From RBG-16-34-14 sp963798865 (GTDB taxonomy: Bacteria > Bacteroidota > Ignavibacteria > Ignavibacteriales > Ignavibacteriaceae): a stretch of DNA of 64,000 nucleotides. Position 1 is the first letter of the stretch; each line of letters starts with the position of its first letter. The notes under the pieces were generated by a model, which saw nothing but the letters and a program-made list of their open reading frames with translations, was not told where the DNA came from and searched no databases. This document shows, piece after piece, positions 1 to 11,200 of the stretch. The stretch covers positions 682,001 to 746,000 of the forward strand of contig CAWCVZ010000004.1 of NCBI GenBank assembly GCA_963798865.1, in the 5' to 3' direction. The translations under genes and the position numbers were made by a program.

Positions 1-618
1 TAAAACATTTCTAAAATTCCAGATATTACCCCCGATTGTGCCTGATAATAAAGTCCATGAATTTCCAAAATCAGTAGATTTATAAATTCCTCCTCCATAA
101 ACCGCATCAATATTCCACCAACCTTCTCCTGTTCCGGCATATACGGTTGATGAACCAACCAAAACCATACTCCCAATTGCTAATGGGTCCTGAGTGTCAA
201 GCTTCGGGATCCAGGTGGTACCCCCGTTTGTTGTTTTCCAGATTCCTCCACCAACTGAACCAATTAACATTTCATTTGAATTAGAAGGATTAATTATTAT
301 TGACCTGATTCTACCCCCGATATTGCCGGGGCCTACAGCTAACCATGAAATAGCATTTTCTTTTTGGAGTGTGCTATTTTTCTGCAACTCATTCTTCGTT
401 TGCTCAATTGCCTTCTGACGCAGCTGCAAAGGATCTATATCTGTTCTTCCCCCAGTAATCATTTCCCAGCGAAACCGGGATGCCGCATAAGGATCGTCCT
501 CACTTCCCTGTATTTCTTCATTGGGTAAAGCAAACTTAATATACTTATTATTAAAGAATTTGAATGAAAGGATAATTGTAAAAAGTAAAACAAAAATTAT
601 AATAATATTTTTTTTCAA
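1..618 (-). CDS. Secreted WSTHG/BNR-type repeat protein, 3' end beyond window
   Basis: The minus strand is open from a TTG at 618-616 to the left edge (206 codons, no stop). No ATG is available upstream, so TTG is the likely start. The N-terminus reads MKKNIIIIFVLLFTIILSFK, a signal peptide or anchor. From about residue 90 come motifs typical of sortilin/BNR beta-propellers: WLAVGPGNIGGRIRSI, GGGIWKTTNGGTTW and YAGTGEG. In Ignavibacteria and Bacteroidetes such proteins are large secreted beta-propellers, often T9SS-exported; the C-terminus is not visible here, so the sorting domain is an inference. Its substrate or ligand is unknown. The next gene (725-2044, same strand) is a related repeat protein. 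Confidence 0.8.
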   Translation of the reverse strand, partial: MKKNIIIIFVLLFTIILSFKFFNNKYIKFALPNEEIQGSEDDPYAASRFRWEMITGGRTDIDPLQLRQKAIEQTKNELQKNSTLQKENAISWLAVGPGNIGGRIRSIIINPSNSNEMLIGSVGGGIWKTTNGGTTWIPKLDTQDPLAIGSMVLVGSSTVYAGTGEGWWNIDAVYGGGIYKSTDFGNSWTLLSGTIGGNIWNFRNVL

Positions 619-724
619 ATGAATGACCGATTGTTAAGTTTTGATACAAAATAAAAACTAAAAATCATACCAAAAAAAACAATCAAATTATGATTATGTT
701 GGCTATAACAAATTGGGAAAAATA

Positions 725-2044
725 TTATTTAAGCAAAATAAACTTCTTTGTATCAGTAAAATTATCTGCCCTTATAGTATAGAAATAAACACCACTCGAC
801 AATTCACCCCTGTTTGTAAATTCAACTTCATGAATGCCAGCTTCTTTTGTTTCATTTACAAGAACCGCTACTTCTTTTCCCATTACATTATAAACTACCA
901 TGGATACCTTACTTTCATAAGGCAGATAATAACGAATGTTTGTTAAGGGGTTAAATGGATTGGGGTAATTCTGAGATAAATAAAAAAATGATGGCCTGGT
1001 ATCTGGAACATCATAATTTGATGAGACTTGATTTGATTTATATTTCAGAATTACACCTGTGTGAAATGTTGAATCTGAGTACCCGCCGCTATCTCCAACA
1101 GCAAAGCCATGCAAAGAGTCGGTAAATGTAATATCATAAATAGAAGTGTTATTTGTTGTCTCTAACAAAGTCCAAGTTTTAGCAGAGTCATTCGAAAAAA
1201 TAAACTTCTTCTGAAATTCTAAACATGCCCACGCCTCATAACCAGTCCTGAAAGCCAATCCCGAAGATGCACCTAAAAACCCGGGCTCAATGTAAGACCA
1301 GGTTTCACCAGCGTCAGTTGTTCGGGCAATGCCGGTTCCATATTCAAAGTCGCCACCTACGCCTACAATGTTTAGTGAATCAATAAAAAAAATTTTCTGA
1401 AGCGGTTCAGGACCTGTAGGTTTGGCGAGCCAATTTTTTCCATAGTCAGTTGTCCTCCAAATTACTCCAACAAGATCATGTGCACCGCCAACAGCAAAAC
1501 CATATTGAGATGAAAAAAAATTAAAACTGCTTACAGGAAGAAATGAATAAACGCTGCTGTCAAACCCGGGAACTTTCCAGCTTATTCCCCCATCAGTTGT
1601 ACCATAAAAGGCAGAAGGACTACCACCGATCCATCCATTTAATGAATCAAGAAAAAATATAGCGTGAAGAAAATTATTTTCCTGGCTGAAAAATTCTTTT
1701 TCCCAAAGTTCACCACCGTTCGTCGTCTTTAAAATATACGAGCCGTAAGGATCATTAAGTTTAGCTGATACCGCCCAACCAAGATTATTATTAATGAAAA
1801 AAATTGAAGGTATAGTTTCTGTTACACCTGAGTTTTGTATTACCCATTCTGTCCCTCCATTTGTTGAATGAATAATTACTCCTGAATCCCCTGCAGCCCA
1901 GCAGGTAAGACTATCCAGACAGAAAATTTCGGTTAGTTTATAATTGGTCGGACAATTTATTCTAACCCATTGTTCTTGTGAATAAATTTTTAAATAAGGA
2001 ATTACTGCAATTATAAGCAGTAACAAATTGATTTTTTTTTTCAT
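725..2044 (-). CDS. T9SS-exported WSTHG-repeat (Ycf48/sortilin-like) protein
   Basis: About 440 residues. I start at the ATG giving MKKKINLLLLIIAVIPY, a clear signal peptide ending near YSQ. A longer reading from a TTG at 2062 adds only six residues ahead of it. Repeated propeller blades carry the pattern HSTNGGTEW, LKTTNGGELW, YGTTDGGISW, WRTTDYGKNW and RTTDAGETW, with GWA/GFA strands between them. The last ~85 residues are a type IX sorting domain: a NYPNPFNPLTNIRYYLP motif, then VYNVMGKEV and a TKKFILLK end. It is probably surface-attached or released. The function of the propeller is unknown. It is tandem with the partial propeller gene at 1-618. Confidence 0.88.
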   Translation of the reverse strand: MKKKINLLLLIIAVIPYLKIYSQEQWVRINCPTNYKLTEIFCLDSLTCWAAGDSGVIIHSTNGGTEWVIQNSGVTETIPSIFFINNNLGWAVSAKLNDPYGSYILKTTNGGELWEKEFFSQENNFLHAIFFLDSLNGWIGGSPSAFYGTTDGGISWKVPGFDSSVYSFLPVSSFNFFSSQYGFAVGGAHDLVGVIWRTTDYGKNWLAKPTGPEPLQKIFFIDSLNIVGVGGDFEYGTGIARTTDAGETWSYIEPGFLGASSGLAFRTGYEAWACLEFQKKFIFSNDSAKTWTLLETTNNTSIYDITFTDSLHGFAVGDSGGYSDSTFHTGVILKYKSNQVSSNYDVPDTRPSFFYLSQNYPNPFNPLTNIRYYLPYESKVSMVVYNVMGKEVAVLVNETKEAGIHEVEFTNRGELSSGVYFYTIRADNFTDTKKFILLK

Positions 2045-2380
2045 TCGTAACATTGTTAACAATTATAGCTCTCTAATAAATTTACTTGTTAAAATACTAA
2101 ATAAAAAAAATGAAGATTAGTGATAAAAAAAAATTAGATGTTAGCTTCAAAATTCTAATATATAAGTGGTTTCCTAATTTAAGACACTACAAGACCCATT
2201 GTTTTATTAAAATAATTATTAAATTGTATTATATATTTCCACAAAACAAACAACTGAATTAAAATTTTAATATAAAATCACGAAGTTAATTATCACCCCA
2301 ATCCTTATATGTTAGAACTTTACTATCCACAAACATAAAACATGTCAAATAAATTATTACTCAAAAAGAAAGGTCATTAG
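2045..2380. other. AT-rich divergent intergenic region
   Basis: This 336-base gap separates two divergently transcribed secreted-protein genes. It is very AT-rich with several poly-A/T runs and no ORF of note. It must hold both promoters, but I could not assign convincing -35/-10 or Bacteroidetes-type -33/-7 boxes. An AAAGAAAGG just upstream of the ATG at 2381 is a plausible ribosome binding site. Confidence 0.5.
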
Positions 2381-5300
2381 ATGACAAAGTACAGAATTAC
2401 TGTTTTTGTATTGTTAATAATTTCTTTAGTGTCTATAACATATTCACAAACCGTTACATCTCCTTCGGAAATTCTGGCACCTGTTGCTATAGGTTTATCG
2501 GGACCTATTAGAGATATTCAACCGGATAACTCTCCAATCATATCTGCATGGCGGGATGGAATAATTCCTCTTCGCCGTCCAAAAGAACTTAATTATAATT
2601 ATAGCGGAAGTGACGGCACATTGCAGGATTTTTCGATGTTAGGCCCATCAGATATTACAGTAAATTTCGACGGAGTTGGGGCACAGGGTTTTGCTCCTCC
2701 TGATCCGAGCGGTGACGTTGGACCAAATCACTATGTTCAAATGGTAAATTCACGATATCAAATATGGAGTAAGAATGGAGCTTCATTGGTTGGTCCATTA
2801 AACTTAAGCACCATCTGGAATGGCTTACCCGGACCCTGGTCAGGGACTAATGATGGAGATCCTGTAGTACTTTATGACGAAGCAGCAAACAGATGGTTAT
2901 TAACACAATTTGCATTACCAAACTATCCATCCGCTCCTTTTTATCAACTAGTTGCAGTTTCAACTTCACCAGACCCAACCGGATCATATTATTTATATGC
3001 ATATGAATTTAGTTCGATGCCCGATTATCCGAAATTTGGAGTCTGGGGTGACGGATATTATATGTCCGCCAACAGATTTTCTTCAGGTTCTGGAAATTAT
3101 CAGGGTACATTAGCAGCAGTAATGGATAGAACTTCGATGTTAAATGGTTTACCGGCAAGCATAATTGTTTTTAATAATGGAACCAATACCGGCGGATTTC
3201 TTCCGTCAGATTGTGATGGAACTCTTCCTCCTGCCGGAACTCCAAATTATTTTATTGAAGCATATGGCGGTTCCGGTGGAAACAATAATCTTGAAGTATA
3301 TCAGCTTCATACTGATTGGGTAACTCCCGCAAATTCCACATTTACCGGACCGATTCTCATTTCTGTTTCTCCGTATAGTGATCCAAATACAGCACCTCAA
3401 TCCGGAACAACTACAAAACTGGATAATTTAGCTGACAGAATTATGAATCGCTTACAGTACAGGAATTTCGGCGATCACCAATCAATAGTTGGTTGCCTGT
3501 CAGTTAATGCCGGATCCGGTCGTGCAGGTATGAGATGGTGGGAATTAAGAAATACTGGTTCCGGATGGACACTAAACCAGGAAGGTACTTATGCACCGAA
3601 TGATGGACTTTACAGATGGATGGGAAGTATTGCAATGGATGCCAATGGAAATATTGCTTTGGGTTATTCCACATCCGGTTCTACCATTCGTCCTCAGATA
3701 AGATATACTGGTAGATTGAGTGGTGATCCACTTGGTTTAATGACAATTAGTGAAGGAACAATTTTCTCTGGTAATGGTTCTCAAACTGGTCTAAGCCGCT
3801 GGGGCGATTATACACAAATGAGTGTTGATCCCGCTAATAATTCTTTCTGGTATACAAATGAATATATTCCTTCAAATGGCAGCTTTAATTGGAAGACCAG
3901 AATCGCTTCATTTACTTTTGATGCCCCATGCCCGGTAAGTTATCCATCAAATCCTTCACCTTCAGATGGTTCAACTGATGTTTCTATAAATCTTTCCCAA
4001 TTGACATGGACTAATGGAAGCGGCGCAAATAATAATGGACTTTATTTTGGTACAAATCCTGCCAGTCTGCCTTTGGTTCAATCAGGAACACTGGCTAACA
4101 GCTGGAATATTTCTTCCCTGCCTTTAGAATATAATACAAACTATTACTGGTATGTTGTTGAGAATGGAGATACCTGCGGTGTTTCAGGACCAATATGGAG
4201 CTTTAAAACAGAACCCGATCCTGGACTTAATTTATCCTGGTCAGATAATTTTGATTCATATACTTCTGGTCAAAGATTAGCCTGTTCAAACCCGATAAAT
4301 TGGACAACCTGGTCATTGACACCATGCAGTACAGTTGAAGATGCTCTCATATCAAATGTGCAGTCATTCAGCGCTCCTAACTCTGTGGTTATCGTACAAA
4401 ATAATGACCTGGTTCATCAATTTGGCGATTTAACTTATGGGAAATATTCCATCAACTTCAGAATGTATATTCCCTCAGGAAAAAACGGATACTTTAATAC
4501 CCTATCGGGATTTACAGGCGGAAATTATGAATGGGCAATGCAATGTTACTTCAATGCAGGCGGGCAGGGCAGCCTTGATGCGGGAGGTACCGGTATTGCT
4601 TCTTTTACTTTCCAGTACAATACCTGGAATTTTGTTGAATTAATTGTAGATATTGATAATAATAATGCTGAATTTAAATTTAATGGAAATTCGATTCATA
4701 TATGGGCATGGACCGCAGGTTCTTTAGGAGCCGGTGGACAGCTTCAACTTGCAGGAAATGATTTCTTTGGCGCAACTGCTCAAGATCAAATGTACATTGA
4801 TGATTATAATTTCGTTGACTTATTAGCTGTTCCGGTTGAGTTAACTTCTTTTATTGCCAGTTCAAATGATGGCAATGTGAAATTGAACTGGATAACAGCC
4901 TCCGAGATTAACAACCGCATTTTTGAGATTGAAAGAAAATCAAATAATTCTCAGTTCGTAACTATCGGTTATGTTAATGGACATGGAACTACAACTGAGC
5001 AGCAGGATTATTTGTACATTGATAAAAATCCCGGGCAAGGGACTTACATTTATAGATTAAAACAGTTGGACTTCAATGGTCATTATGAATATTCAAATGA
5101 AGTTGAAGTTATTTTAGCGCCTACAAAGTTTTTACTCGAGCAGAACTATCCTAATCCTTTTAATCCTTCAACCTTGATTAAGTATTCTATACCAACTGAT
5201 GGATTTGTTTCACTTGATATATTCAACCTGCTTGGACAAAAAGTTGCCACACTTGTAAATGAAAATATGAAGGCTGGCAGATATGAAGTAAACTTTGATG

Positions 5301-5386
5301 CTAGTGGTCTTTCAACAGGACTTTATATCTATACATTAAAATCTGGTAACTTTATTTCAACAAAGAAAATGATTCTTCTTAAATAA
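2381..5386 (+). CDS. Large secreted multidomain protein with T9SS sorting domain
   Basis: 1001 residues. Signal peptide MTKYRITVFVLLIISLVS ending near YSQ. Residues ~90-500 form a conserved, functionally uncharacterised module with the landmark PPDPSGDVGPNHYVQMVN and repeated aromatic strands. Residues ~515-610 look like a fibronectin III-type domain. Residues ~615-800 look like a concanavalin/LamG-type jelly roll (WSDNFDSYTSG, MYIDDYNF). The stretch from VPVELTSF through YRLKQLDFNG is the module that commonly precedes T9SS domains in this phylum. The C-terminus has NYPNPFNPSTLIKYSIP and ends TKKMILLK. The ATG has AAAGAAAGG upstream, and a strong terminator follows at 5411. Role: probably a cell-surface or released adhesion or binding protein; no catalytic motif seen. 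Confidence 0.88.
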   Translation: MTKYRITVFVLLIISLVSITYSQTVTSPSEILAPVAIGLSGPIRDIQPDNSPIISAWRDGIIPLRRPKELNYNYSGSDGTLQDFSMLGPSDITVNFDGVGAQGFAPPDPSGDVGPNHYVQMVNSRYQIWSKNGASLVGPLNLSTIWNGLPGPWSGTNDGDPVVLYDEAANRWLLTQFALPNYPSAPFYQLVAVSTSPDPTGSYYLYAYEFSSMPDYPKFGVWGDGYYMSANRFSSGSGNYQGTLAAVMDRTSMLNGLPASIIVFNNGTNTGGFLPSDCDGTLPPAGTPNYFIEAYGGSGGNNNLEVYQLHTDWVTPANSTFTGPILISVSPYSDPNTAPQSGTTTKLDNLADRIMNRLQYRNFGDHQSIVGCLSVNAGSGRAGMRWWELRNTGSGWTLNQEGTYAPNDGLYRWMGSIAMDANGNIALGYSTSGSTIRPQIRYTGRLSGDPLGLMTISEGTIFSGNGSQTGLSRWGDYTQMSVDPANNSFWYTNEYIPSNGSFNWKTRIASFTFDAPCPVSYPSNPSPSDGSTDVSINLSQLTWTNGSGANNNGLYFGTNPASLPLVQSGTLANSWNISSLPLEYNTNYYWYVVENGDTCGVSGPIWSFKTEPDPGLNLSWSDNFDSYTSGQRLACSNPINWTTWSLTPCSTVEDALISNVQSFSAPNSVVIVQNNDLVHQFGDLTYGKYSINFRMYIPSGKNGYFNTLSGFTGGNYEWAMQCYFNAGGQGSLDAGGTGIASFTFQYNTWNFVELIVDIDNNNAEFKFNGNSIHIWAWTAGSLGAGGQLQLAGNDFFGATAQDQMYIDDYNFVDLLAVPVELTSFIASSNDGNVKLNWITASEINNRIFEIERKSNNSQFVTIGYVNGHGTTTEQQDYLYIDKNPGQGTYIYRLKQLDFNGHYEYSNEVEVILAPTKFLLEQNYPNPFNPSTLIKYSIPTDGFVSLDIFNLLGQKVATLVNENMKAGRYEVNFDASGLSTGLYIYTLKSGNFISTKKMILLK

Positions 5387-5410
5387 ATTAATTGTTAAAA
5401 TAAAATTTGA

Positions 5411-5435
5411 AAAGGAGCTTCGGCTCCTTTTTTTT
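5411..5435 (+). terminator. Rho-independent terminator
   Basis: The stem AAAGGAGC / GCTCCTTT with a TTCG tetraloop is followed by a run of T. It lies 25 bases after the stop of the secreted protein gene ending at 5386. Confidence 0.93.
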
Positions 5436-5659
5436 CGTTCATTAGAAAATCTCATATAATTTTTTTATTGGATCATTAAAAGAATCAATTGTCCCCTGCG
5501 GTAAATAAATATCTATCCCAAAAAATTAATCCTTTTAATATCAGTTCTTATTGAATCTAAATTCTCTTTTGCATAAGTTGGCTTCGTCCCACGATACTTA
5601 CCTCTGCTGTTTTTTGAGTTTTATATAAATGAATTTTAAATAAAGAGAAGAGTTTTAAT

Positions 5660-8170
5660 ATGACAACCTCAGATGCTGCAAAACAAATAGCTCCAAAAGA
5701 TGAATGGAATGAAAATGAAAAATGGATCTGGGAAAAAGTATGTAAAGGTGAAGCTGCGGATTTAAATATAAAATTCAATAAAGTTCTTGATCCAAGGAAA
5801 GATGAAGAATGGACCGATGAAAGAGTTATCACTCAAAAATTTTTAGAAACCATTTTATTTGAAGATGCATATTGCAATATGCTGCACCGGAATGGAGTTT
5901 CTATTTCCGGAGTATTATTTAATGATAGCCTCGATTTAAGCAGCGCAAGAATTGATTTTGAACTTCAGATAACGAAATCCGTTTTTAAAGAATATGTTGA
6001 TTTAACTCTTCTTAAATGCTCAAACACAATTTCATTTGAAGGATCGGTATTTAAACAAGATATCTTTTTCAGTTATGCAAAAATAGAAAGTTATCTTAAT
6101 CTTATCGGAGTAAAAGTTTCAGGTCAACTCGATATGAATACGATTTCTGTTGCCAGTTCCCTTTTTATGCGGGAGGGCGCCGAGTTTAATAATATTATGC
6201 TCAGAAGCGCAAGAGTAGGAGGTCATCTGGATTTATGCAACACTAAGGTTACCGGCACGCTTGATATGGACTCAATAGTTATTGTTAATGGATTGGCTAT
6301 GCGGGATAAAAGTGAATTTAATGATGTTATCCTTGTCGGTGCTAAAATTCAGGAGTACCTGGATTTAAGTGGGGCTAAATCCAATGGAACAATTAATATG
6401 GATTCTATAACTGTCGGCAGTTCAGTGTTTATGCATTCCGGTGCTGAATTTAATAAAATTTATTTAACCAGCGGCAGAATAACAGGACAGGTTGATTTTT
6501 CAGGGGTTAAAATTTCAGGGATGCTGGATATGAATTCAGTAACTATAGGGAGCCATTTATTTATGCGCAACGATGCTTCCTTTACTGAAGTAAATCTTAT
6601 CAGCGCTTCAGTTAGAGGACAAATAGATTTAAGTAAAGCAAAAGTTTCCGGTAAGCTCGATATGAATTCTTTGTCGGTGGGTGGTTCTTTATTTATGCGT
6701 AATGGTTCCGAATTTAACGATGTTTTTTTAGGAAGTGCAAAAATTGATGGTCAGATTGATTTAAGTAAAACAAAAATATCCGGTGAATTGGAAATGGATT
6801 CGCTTTCAGCGGGCAGTTCTTTATTAATGCGTGAAGGAGCAGAATTTAATAGCATCACTTTAAGAAATGCTAAAATTTCAGGGCAGATTGATTTAAATAG
6901 CTCAAGTGTTTCAGGTCTTCTTGATATGGATTCCGTCAATATTTCCAATACACTTTTTATGGATAACGGCGCATCATTCAGTGAAGTTGTACTAAGAAAT
7001 GCAAGAGTTAACGGTCAGCTTGATATTTCAGAATCCAAAATAAGCGGAACACTTAATATGGATAAACTGACCCTGGGAAATTCACTTTTCATAAGAGGAT
7101 CTGAATTAAATGACACAACTCTTTTAAATGCTGAAATCTATGGTCAGTTTGATTTGAGCAAAACCAAACTCAATGGCAAATTAAATATGGATTCGATGAT
7201 ACTCGGCAGTCATTTATTTCTCCGGCACACTGCTGAGTTTAAAGATGTTTCGCTTCTCGGAGCAAAAATCGGCGGGCAGGTTGATATGACAGGAGCGAAA
7301 TTCACATCCGAACTTTATATTGAATCCACATCAATTGAAAAAAATGTTTTCCTCCGTGCAGAAAAATATGAAGGCAACTTTAGTCTTATCCTTTCAAATA
7401 TTAATGGGAGTGTTTATATCTCCGATTCAGAAATCGCTCAGCTGGATTTAGGTGGGACTATCATTCGCGGTGAATTGCATATTGGTTCTTCAGGAAAAAA
7501 TATAAAGTGGAAGACGAACTCATTTCTGAATTTACGGAATACGGAGGTTGAAGCAATTATGGATTCAGGTGAAGATTCCTGGCCTGATGAATTAAATCTT
7601 GATGGTTTTACTTACTCAAGGCTGGGAGGATTGTTCGGACAGGATTCAACTTCAAGCAAACAAATTGCTGAAAGAGAATCAAACTGGTTTGTAAAATGGA
7701 TGGCAAAAGATAATAGTTATTCGCCGCAGCCATATAATCAGCTTGCAGGAATTTTAAATAAAATGGGTTACCCTGATAAAGCCAATGCGGTATTGTATGC
7801 AGCAAAGAACCGCGAAAAAGATGATGCTAAAAAATCCAAACACTGGTTAAGATGGTTTGGATTGAGCCTATTAAAATGGATTATCGGTTATGGTTATGGC
7901 GGGAGATATTTCCGGTCTTTGATTTGGGTAGGCTGTTTAACATTAGTCGGTGTTGTTGTTTTAAATACTATGAACATTGCAGCAGTGCCAAAAGTACTTG
8001 ATAAAATCGCTTTCAGTGTGGATATGCTTTTACCGATAATATCGCTGGATAACAGGTACAAACTTGATTTTTCAGGATGGCAGCTTTATTATTTTTATTT
8101 TCACGAGCTAATGGGATTTTTGCTGGGATCTTTTGTTTTGGCAGGACTATCGGGTATTACAAAAAGGTAA
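5660..8170 (+). CDS. 44-residue-repeat beta-helix protein with C-terminal membrane domain
   Basis: 836 residues, no signal peptide. From about residue 145 there are ten units of 44 residues (one is 43), each readable as two ~22-residue coils, e.g. GQIDLSKAKVSGKLDMNS then SLFMRNGSEFNDVFLGSAK. At DNA level this gives a 132-base periodicity. The pattern resembles pentapeptide-like right-handed beta-helices but with a longer coil. The C-terminal ~110 residues hold two or three hydrophobic segments and end in SFVLAGLSGITKR, with DMLLPIISLDNRY before them. From memory this tail resembles that of actinobacterial proteins annotated 'membrane-associated oxidoreductase'. No redox motif is visible, so I do not assign that activity. 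GAGAAGAG precedes the ATG. The gene is monocistronic. Confidence 0.85.
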   Translation: MTTSDAAKQIAPKDEWNENEKWIWEKVCKGEAADLNIKFNKVLDPRKDEEWTDERVITQKFLETILFEDAYCNMLHRNGVSISGVLFNDSLDLSSARIDFELQITKSVFKEYVDLTLLKCSNTISFEGSVFKQDIFFSYAKIESYLNLIGVKVSGQLDMNTISVASSLFMREGAEFNNIMLRSARVGGHLDLCNTKVTGTLDMDSIVIVNGLAMRDKSEFNDVILVGAKIQEYLDLSGAKSNGTINMDSITVGSSVFMHSGAEFNKIYLTSGRITGQVDFSGVKISGMLDMNSVTIGSHLFMRNDASFTEVNLISASVRGQIDLSKAKVSGKLDMNSLSVGGSLFMRNGSEFNDVFLGSAKIDGQIDLSKTKISGELEMDSLSAGSSLLMREGAEFNSITLRNAKISGQIDLNSSSVSGLLDMDSVNISNTLFMDNGASFSEVVLRNARVNGQLDISESKISGTLNMDKLTLGNSLFIRGSELNDTTLLNAEIYGQFDLSKTKLNGKLNMDSMILGSHLFLRHTAEFKDVSLLGAKIGGQVDMTGAKFTSELYIESTSIEKNVFLRAEKYEGNFSLILSNINGSVYISDSEIAQLDLGGTIIRGELHIGSSGKNIKWKTNSFLNLRNTEVEAIMDSGEDSWPDELNLDGFTYSRLGGLFGQDSTSSKQIAERESNWFVKWMAKDNSYSPQPYNQLAGILNKMGYPDKANAVLYAAKNREKDDAKKSKHWLRWFGLSLLKWIIGYGYGGRYFRSLIWVGCLTLVGVVVLNTMNIAAVPKVLDKIAFSVDMLLPIISLDNRYKLDFSGWQLYYFYFHELMGFLLGSFVLAGLSGITKR

Positions 8171-8212
8171 TAAATATTTTCTTTTGAGTTTTAGGACTAA
8201 GGTTTTTTAATA

Positions 8213-8241
8213 AAAGGCTCAGGGTTTTTACCTGAGCCTTT
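8213..8241. terminator. Hairpin between convergent genes, probably bidirectional terminator
   Basis: The perfect 11-bp stem AAAGGCTCAGG / CCTGAGCCTTT lies between the stop of the plus-strand repeat protein (8170) and the stop of the minus-strand peptidase (8278). T-rich sequence lies on both sides, though neither tract is long. Confidence 0.8.
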
Positions 8242-8277
8242 AATAATTTATTTACAAAATAAAAAGAATTACGATAT

Positions 8278-11200
8278 TTATTTTATCATCAACATCTTTT
8301 TAATTGAAGAATAATTTTTTGCATCGATACGATAATAATAAATACCGCTCGCTAATCCTGAAGCATCAAATTGTACTTCGTAATAGCCGGCATCTTTCTG
8401 TTCATTGATTAATGTTTTAACTAGTTCCCCAAGAGTGTTATAAACATTTATCTTAACGTCGGTCTGTTCAGGAACCGAGAATTTAATTATTGTTGAAGGA
8501 TTAAATGGATTAGGATAGTTCTGATAAAGAGCATATTCAACAGGGACAGAAGGCTTAACTTCTACGAGAGAACTAAAGTTAAAGGTCCCGTCAAAATCAA
8601 TCTGCTTCAAACGATAAACATAAGTTCCTGTTCCGGTTATTTTATCTTTATAAGAATAATCCCTGCTTTCAGTAGTTGTTCCGTTTCCTTCAACAAATCC
8701 AACTTCACTCCATACATTTCCGCCCTTTAAACTTCTTTCAATTTTAAAACCCCTGTTATTGGTTTCAGTGGAAGTCCGCCATTTAAGAGTAACTTCGTTA
8801 TTATTATTTACTGCACTAAAAGAAATAAGCTCAACAGGTACATCATTTGAAACTGTCATAGTGATTGGCACAACTATATGAAGATTGTTTGGATCAGTCG
8901 TTGTTATTTCCATATCCATTGAATAATCGCCAAGCTCAAGACCTTCAGTATTCATTAAAAGATTAATATCTGCACTGTTACCGCTATAGATAGTACCGGT
9001 TAAAGGTGTTGCAGCTAACCAATCCGGTTCAGCAGAAAATTGAAGTGCAAGATTATTGTGAACATACGCAGCATCGCTTGCGACCTGTAATCCTATCGAG
9101 CCATCTGCATTTTCAATTCCTACCGTTGCACTTGTTAAGGTGGCATTCATATTATTATAGTAAACAACAATCTTCCCGGAAGAATAGAGCACTACCTGGA
9201 AAGTTAATGAGCTTGTTGAAGCTGCGTACTTCTGCCAGTTGCTGTATTGAATAATAAACCTGTTTCCATCCTGCTTATAATAAACCGTACCCTGGTCACT
9301 TCCATCAAGGTCATCCCAGAATGGAGCTATAAATTCATTTGGTACTCCAGAATTAGGAATGGATGTATTTGTAAAAATATTTTGAGAAACAGGATTGAAT
9401 AAAATTGTTCCGTTTGAACCAGCATAAACCTGAGTTTTTGGAATTCCATAAAATTTAAAGTTGAAACCAAGCTGAAATGGTCCAGCATATCCTTCATCTT
9501 TAGGATCATAAGTTCCTGTAGCAGTCCAGCTTGTTACAGTCGTTCCTGTTGCAGAAATATCCTCCCAGAGATATTGTGGTCCATTAGGTGCATCGCTGTC
9601 TATCCATTCATAACCAAAAAGATCGGGACCCCCGCTTCCTTTAATACTTAAACCAAAATGTTCGGATATAATCTCTTTTGAATTTTTTATTGTTCCCTTT
9701 TCAGAACTGAAAGTTGGTTTGATAACAACCCTGACATTATCAGGGAATGTATTGTTTGTTAATTCAATTGAATAATCCAATGTAGAATTCTGAACCGAAT
9801 TATTTACTATTGTAATTATTTCTGTTCCACTGGTGTTTGGAAAAACAGTGCAGTGCATCGAATCAGGTGTAATTAAGCATGATGGAGCCGCAAGAGTTAA
9901 TCCTTGAACAACATTTGACATAACAGATTTATTTCCCCACATATCAAGAGCTTTAACAGCTAAATAATATTGAGTGTTGAAATTTAAACCAGTCAGTAAA
10001 AATGATTTGGGAGTACCGGCTGAATCAGATTGCCCTCCAAATATTTTTTGCGGAGCGTTATTAAAATCATCATCATTATTAATCATCGCAATTGAATAGC
10101 GAATATCATATGAAGTAACTCCGCCAAAAGTTGAATCATAAGGAGCTGTCCAGGTTAATCCAAGTCTATTTGATTCCGGATTTGCTGCAGCAAGATCAGT
10201 AACCTGATCAGGAGGAGTTGTATCCGGAGGTATTTGTCTTACTGTCAGCATTGAAGGATCACCCATCAGATTGTACATTTCAAAATAACGAAGCACTGTT
10301 GGAGTAATGCTTCCATAATGATTAGCAAGATAAATCTTCGCCATATCAAACATTGGTGTTACTCTTGTAAGATCATCACCAAACATTGCATCAATAAGTC
10401 TCCGCTCAAGAATATCATCTTCATCCCAGTAAGAATTAACCGATGAGCCATAAAAAGTTGCACCGCCATGTGGAGTTCTTAACCATGTTTCACCAAAGCA
10501 TTCGGCTATATGATATGAACCAGTAACGCAAGCAAACGAATATACAAATGGATATATAGTGTTTGTTAAACTGCTAACCTGACTTTGACTTAACACTGGA
10601 CCATCTGCCCAGGATGTTTCACCGCCATGTCCAGAGTAAATAGCAAAAACCTGGTTATCATTTAATGCATTAATAAGCTGTTGTGTAGTCGCAGCGTAAG
10701 TATGAGTATATAATTTGAGGTTTGTATAACCTGCGGGTCCGAACCATGTATCAATTACATAATTATGTGTTCCCTCAGAAATGGTATAATTATCGGATGA
10801 AGCCATAAAAATATTTTTCTTTGCCAGAGTTGCAATATTCGTTTCCATATAAATTGATTTACTGACAGCATTTTGAAGCTCTGTAGTATTAGTAACAGAA
10901 AATCTCCCGATGAAAGCATCTGAATAATAGTCACTGCCTTCAAGGTAAACATAATTCCTGTCCGTGTTAGGAGTTCCTTCTCCAGAACCTATCCACGATG
11001 GAATGTGCTGAACATCTCCAACGAGAAGAACAAATTCAGGCCTGGTTTGAGGATCATTATATCTTTGCTGAATAAAATTTCTTATTGCTGTTGTTGTGGT
11101 TCCTGTAGCTGAAGTATTAAACACATCGACATTACATCCGAAACTTTCTTTATGGCTGATGAAAGTTGCCAGACCCGATTCAAACTGCGGAGCAGTAATT

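Noticed and set aside
6000..7350. Regularly spaced repeats that could suggest a CRISPR array
   Set aside because: The 132-base period lies in one open frame and codes for diverged 44-residue units. There are no identical direct repeats with unique spacers.
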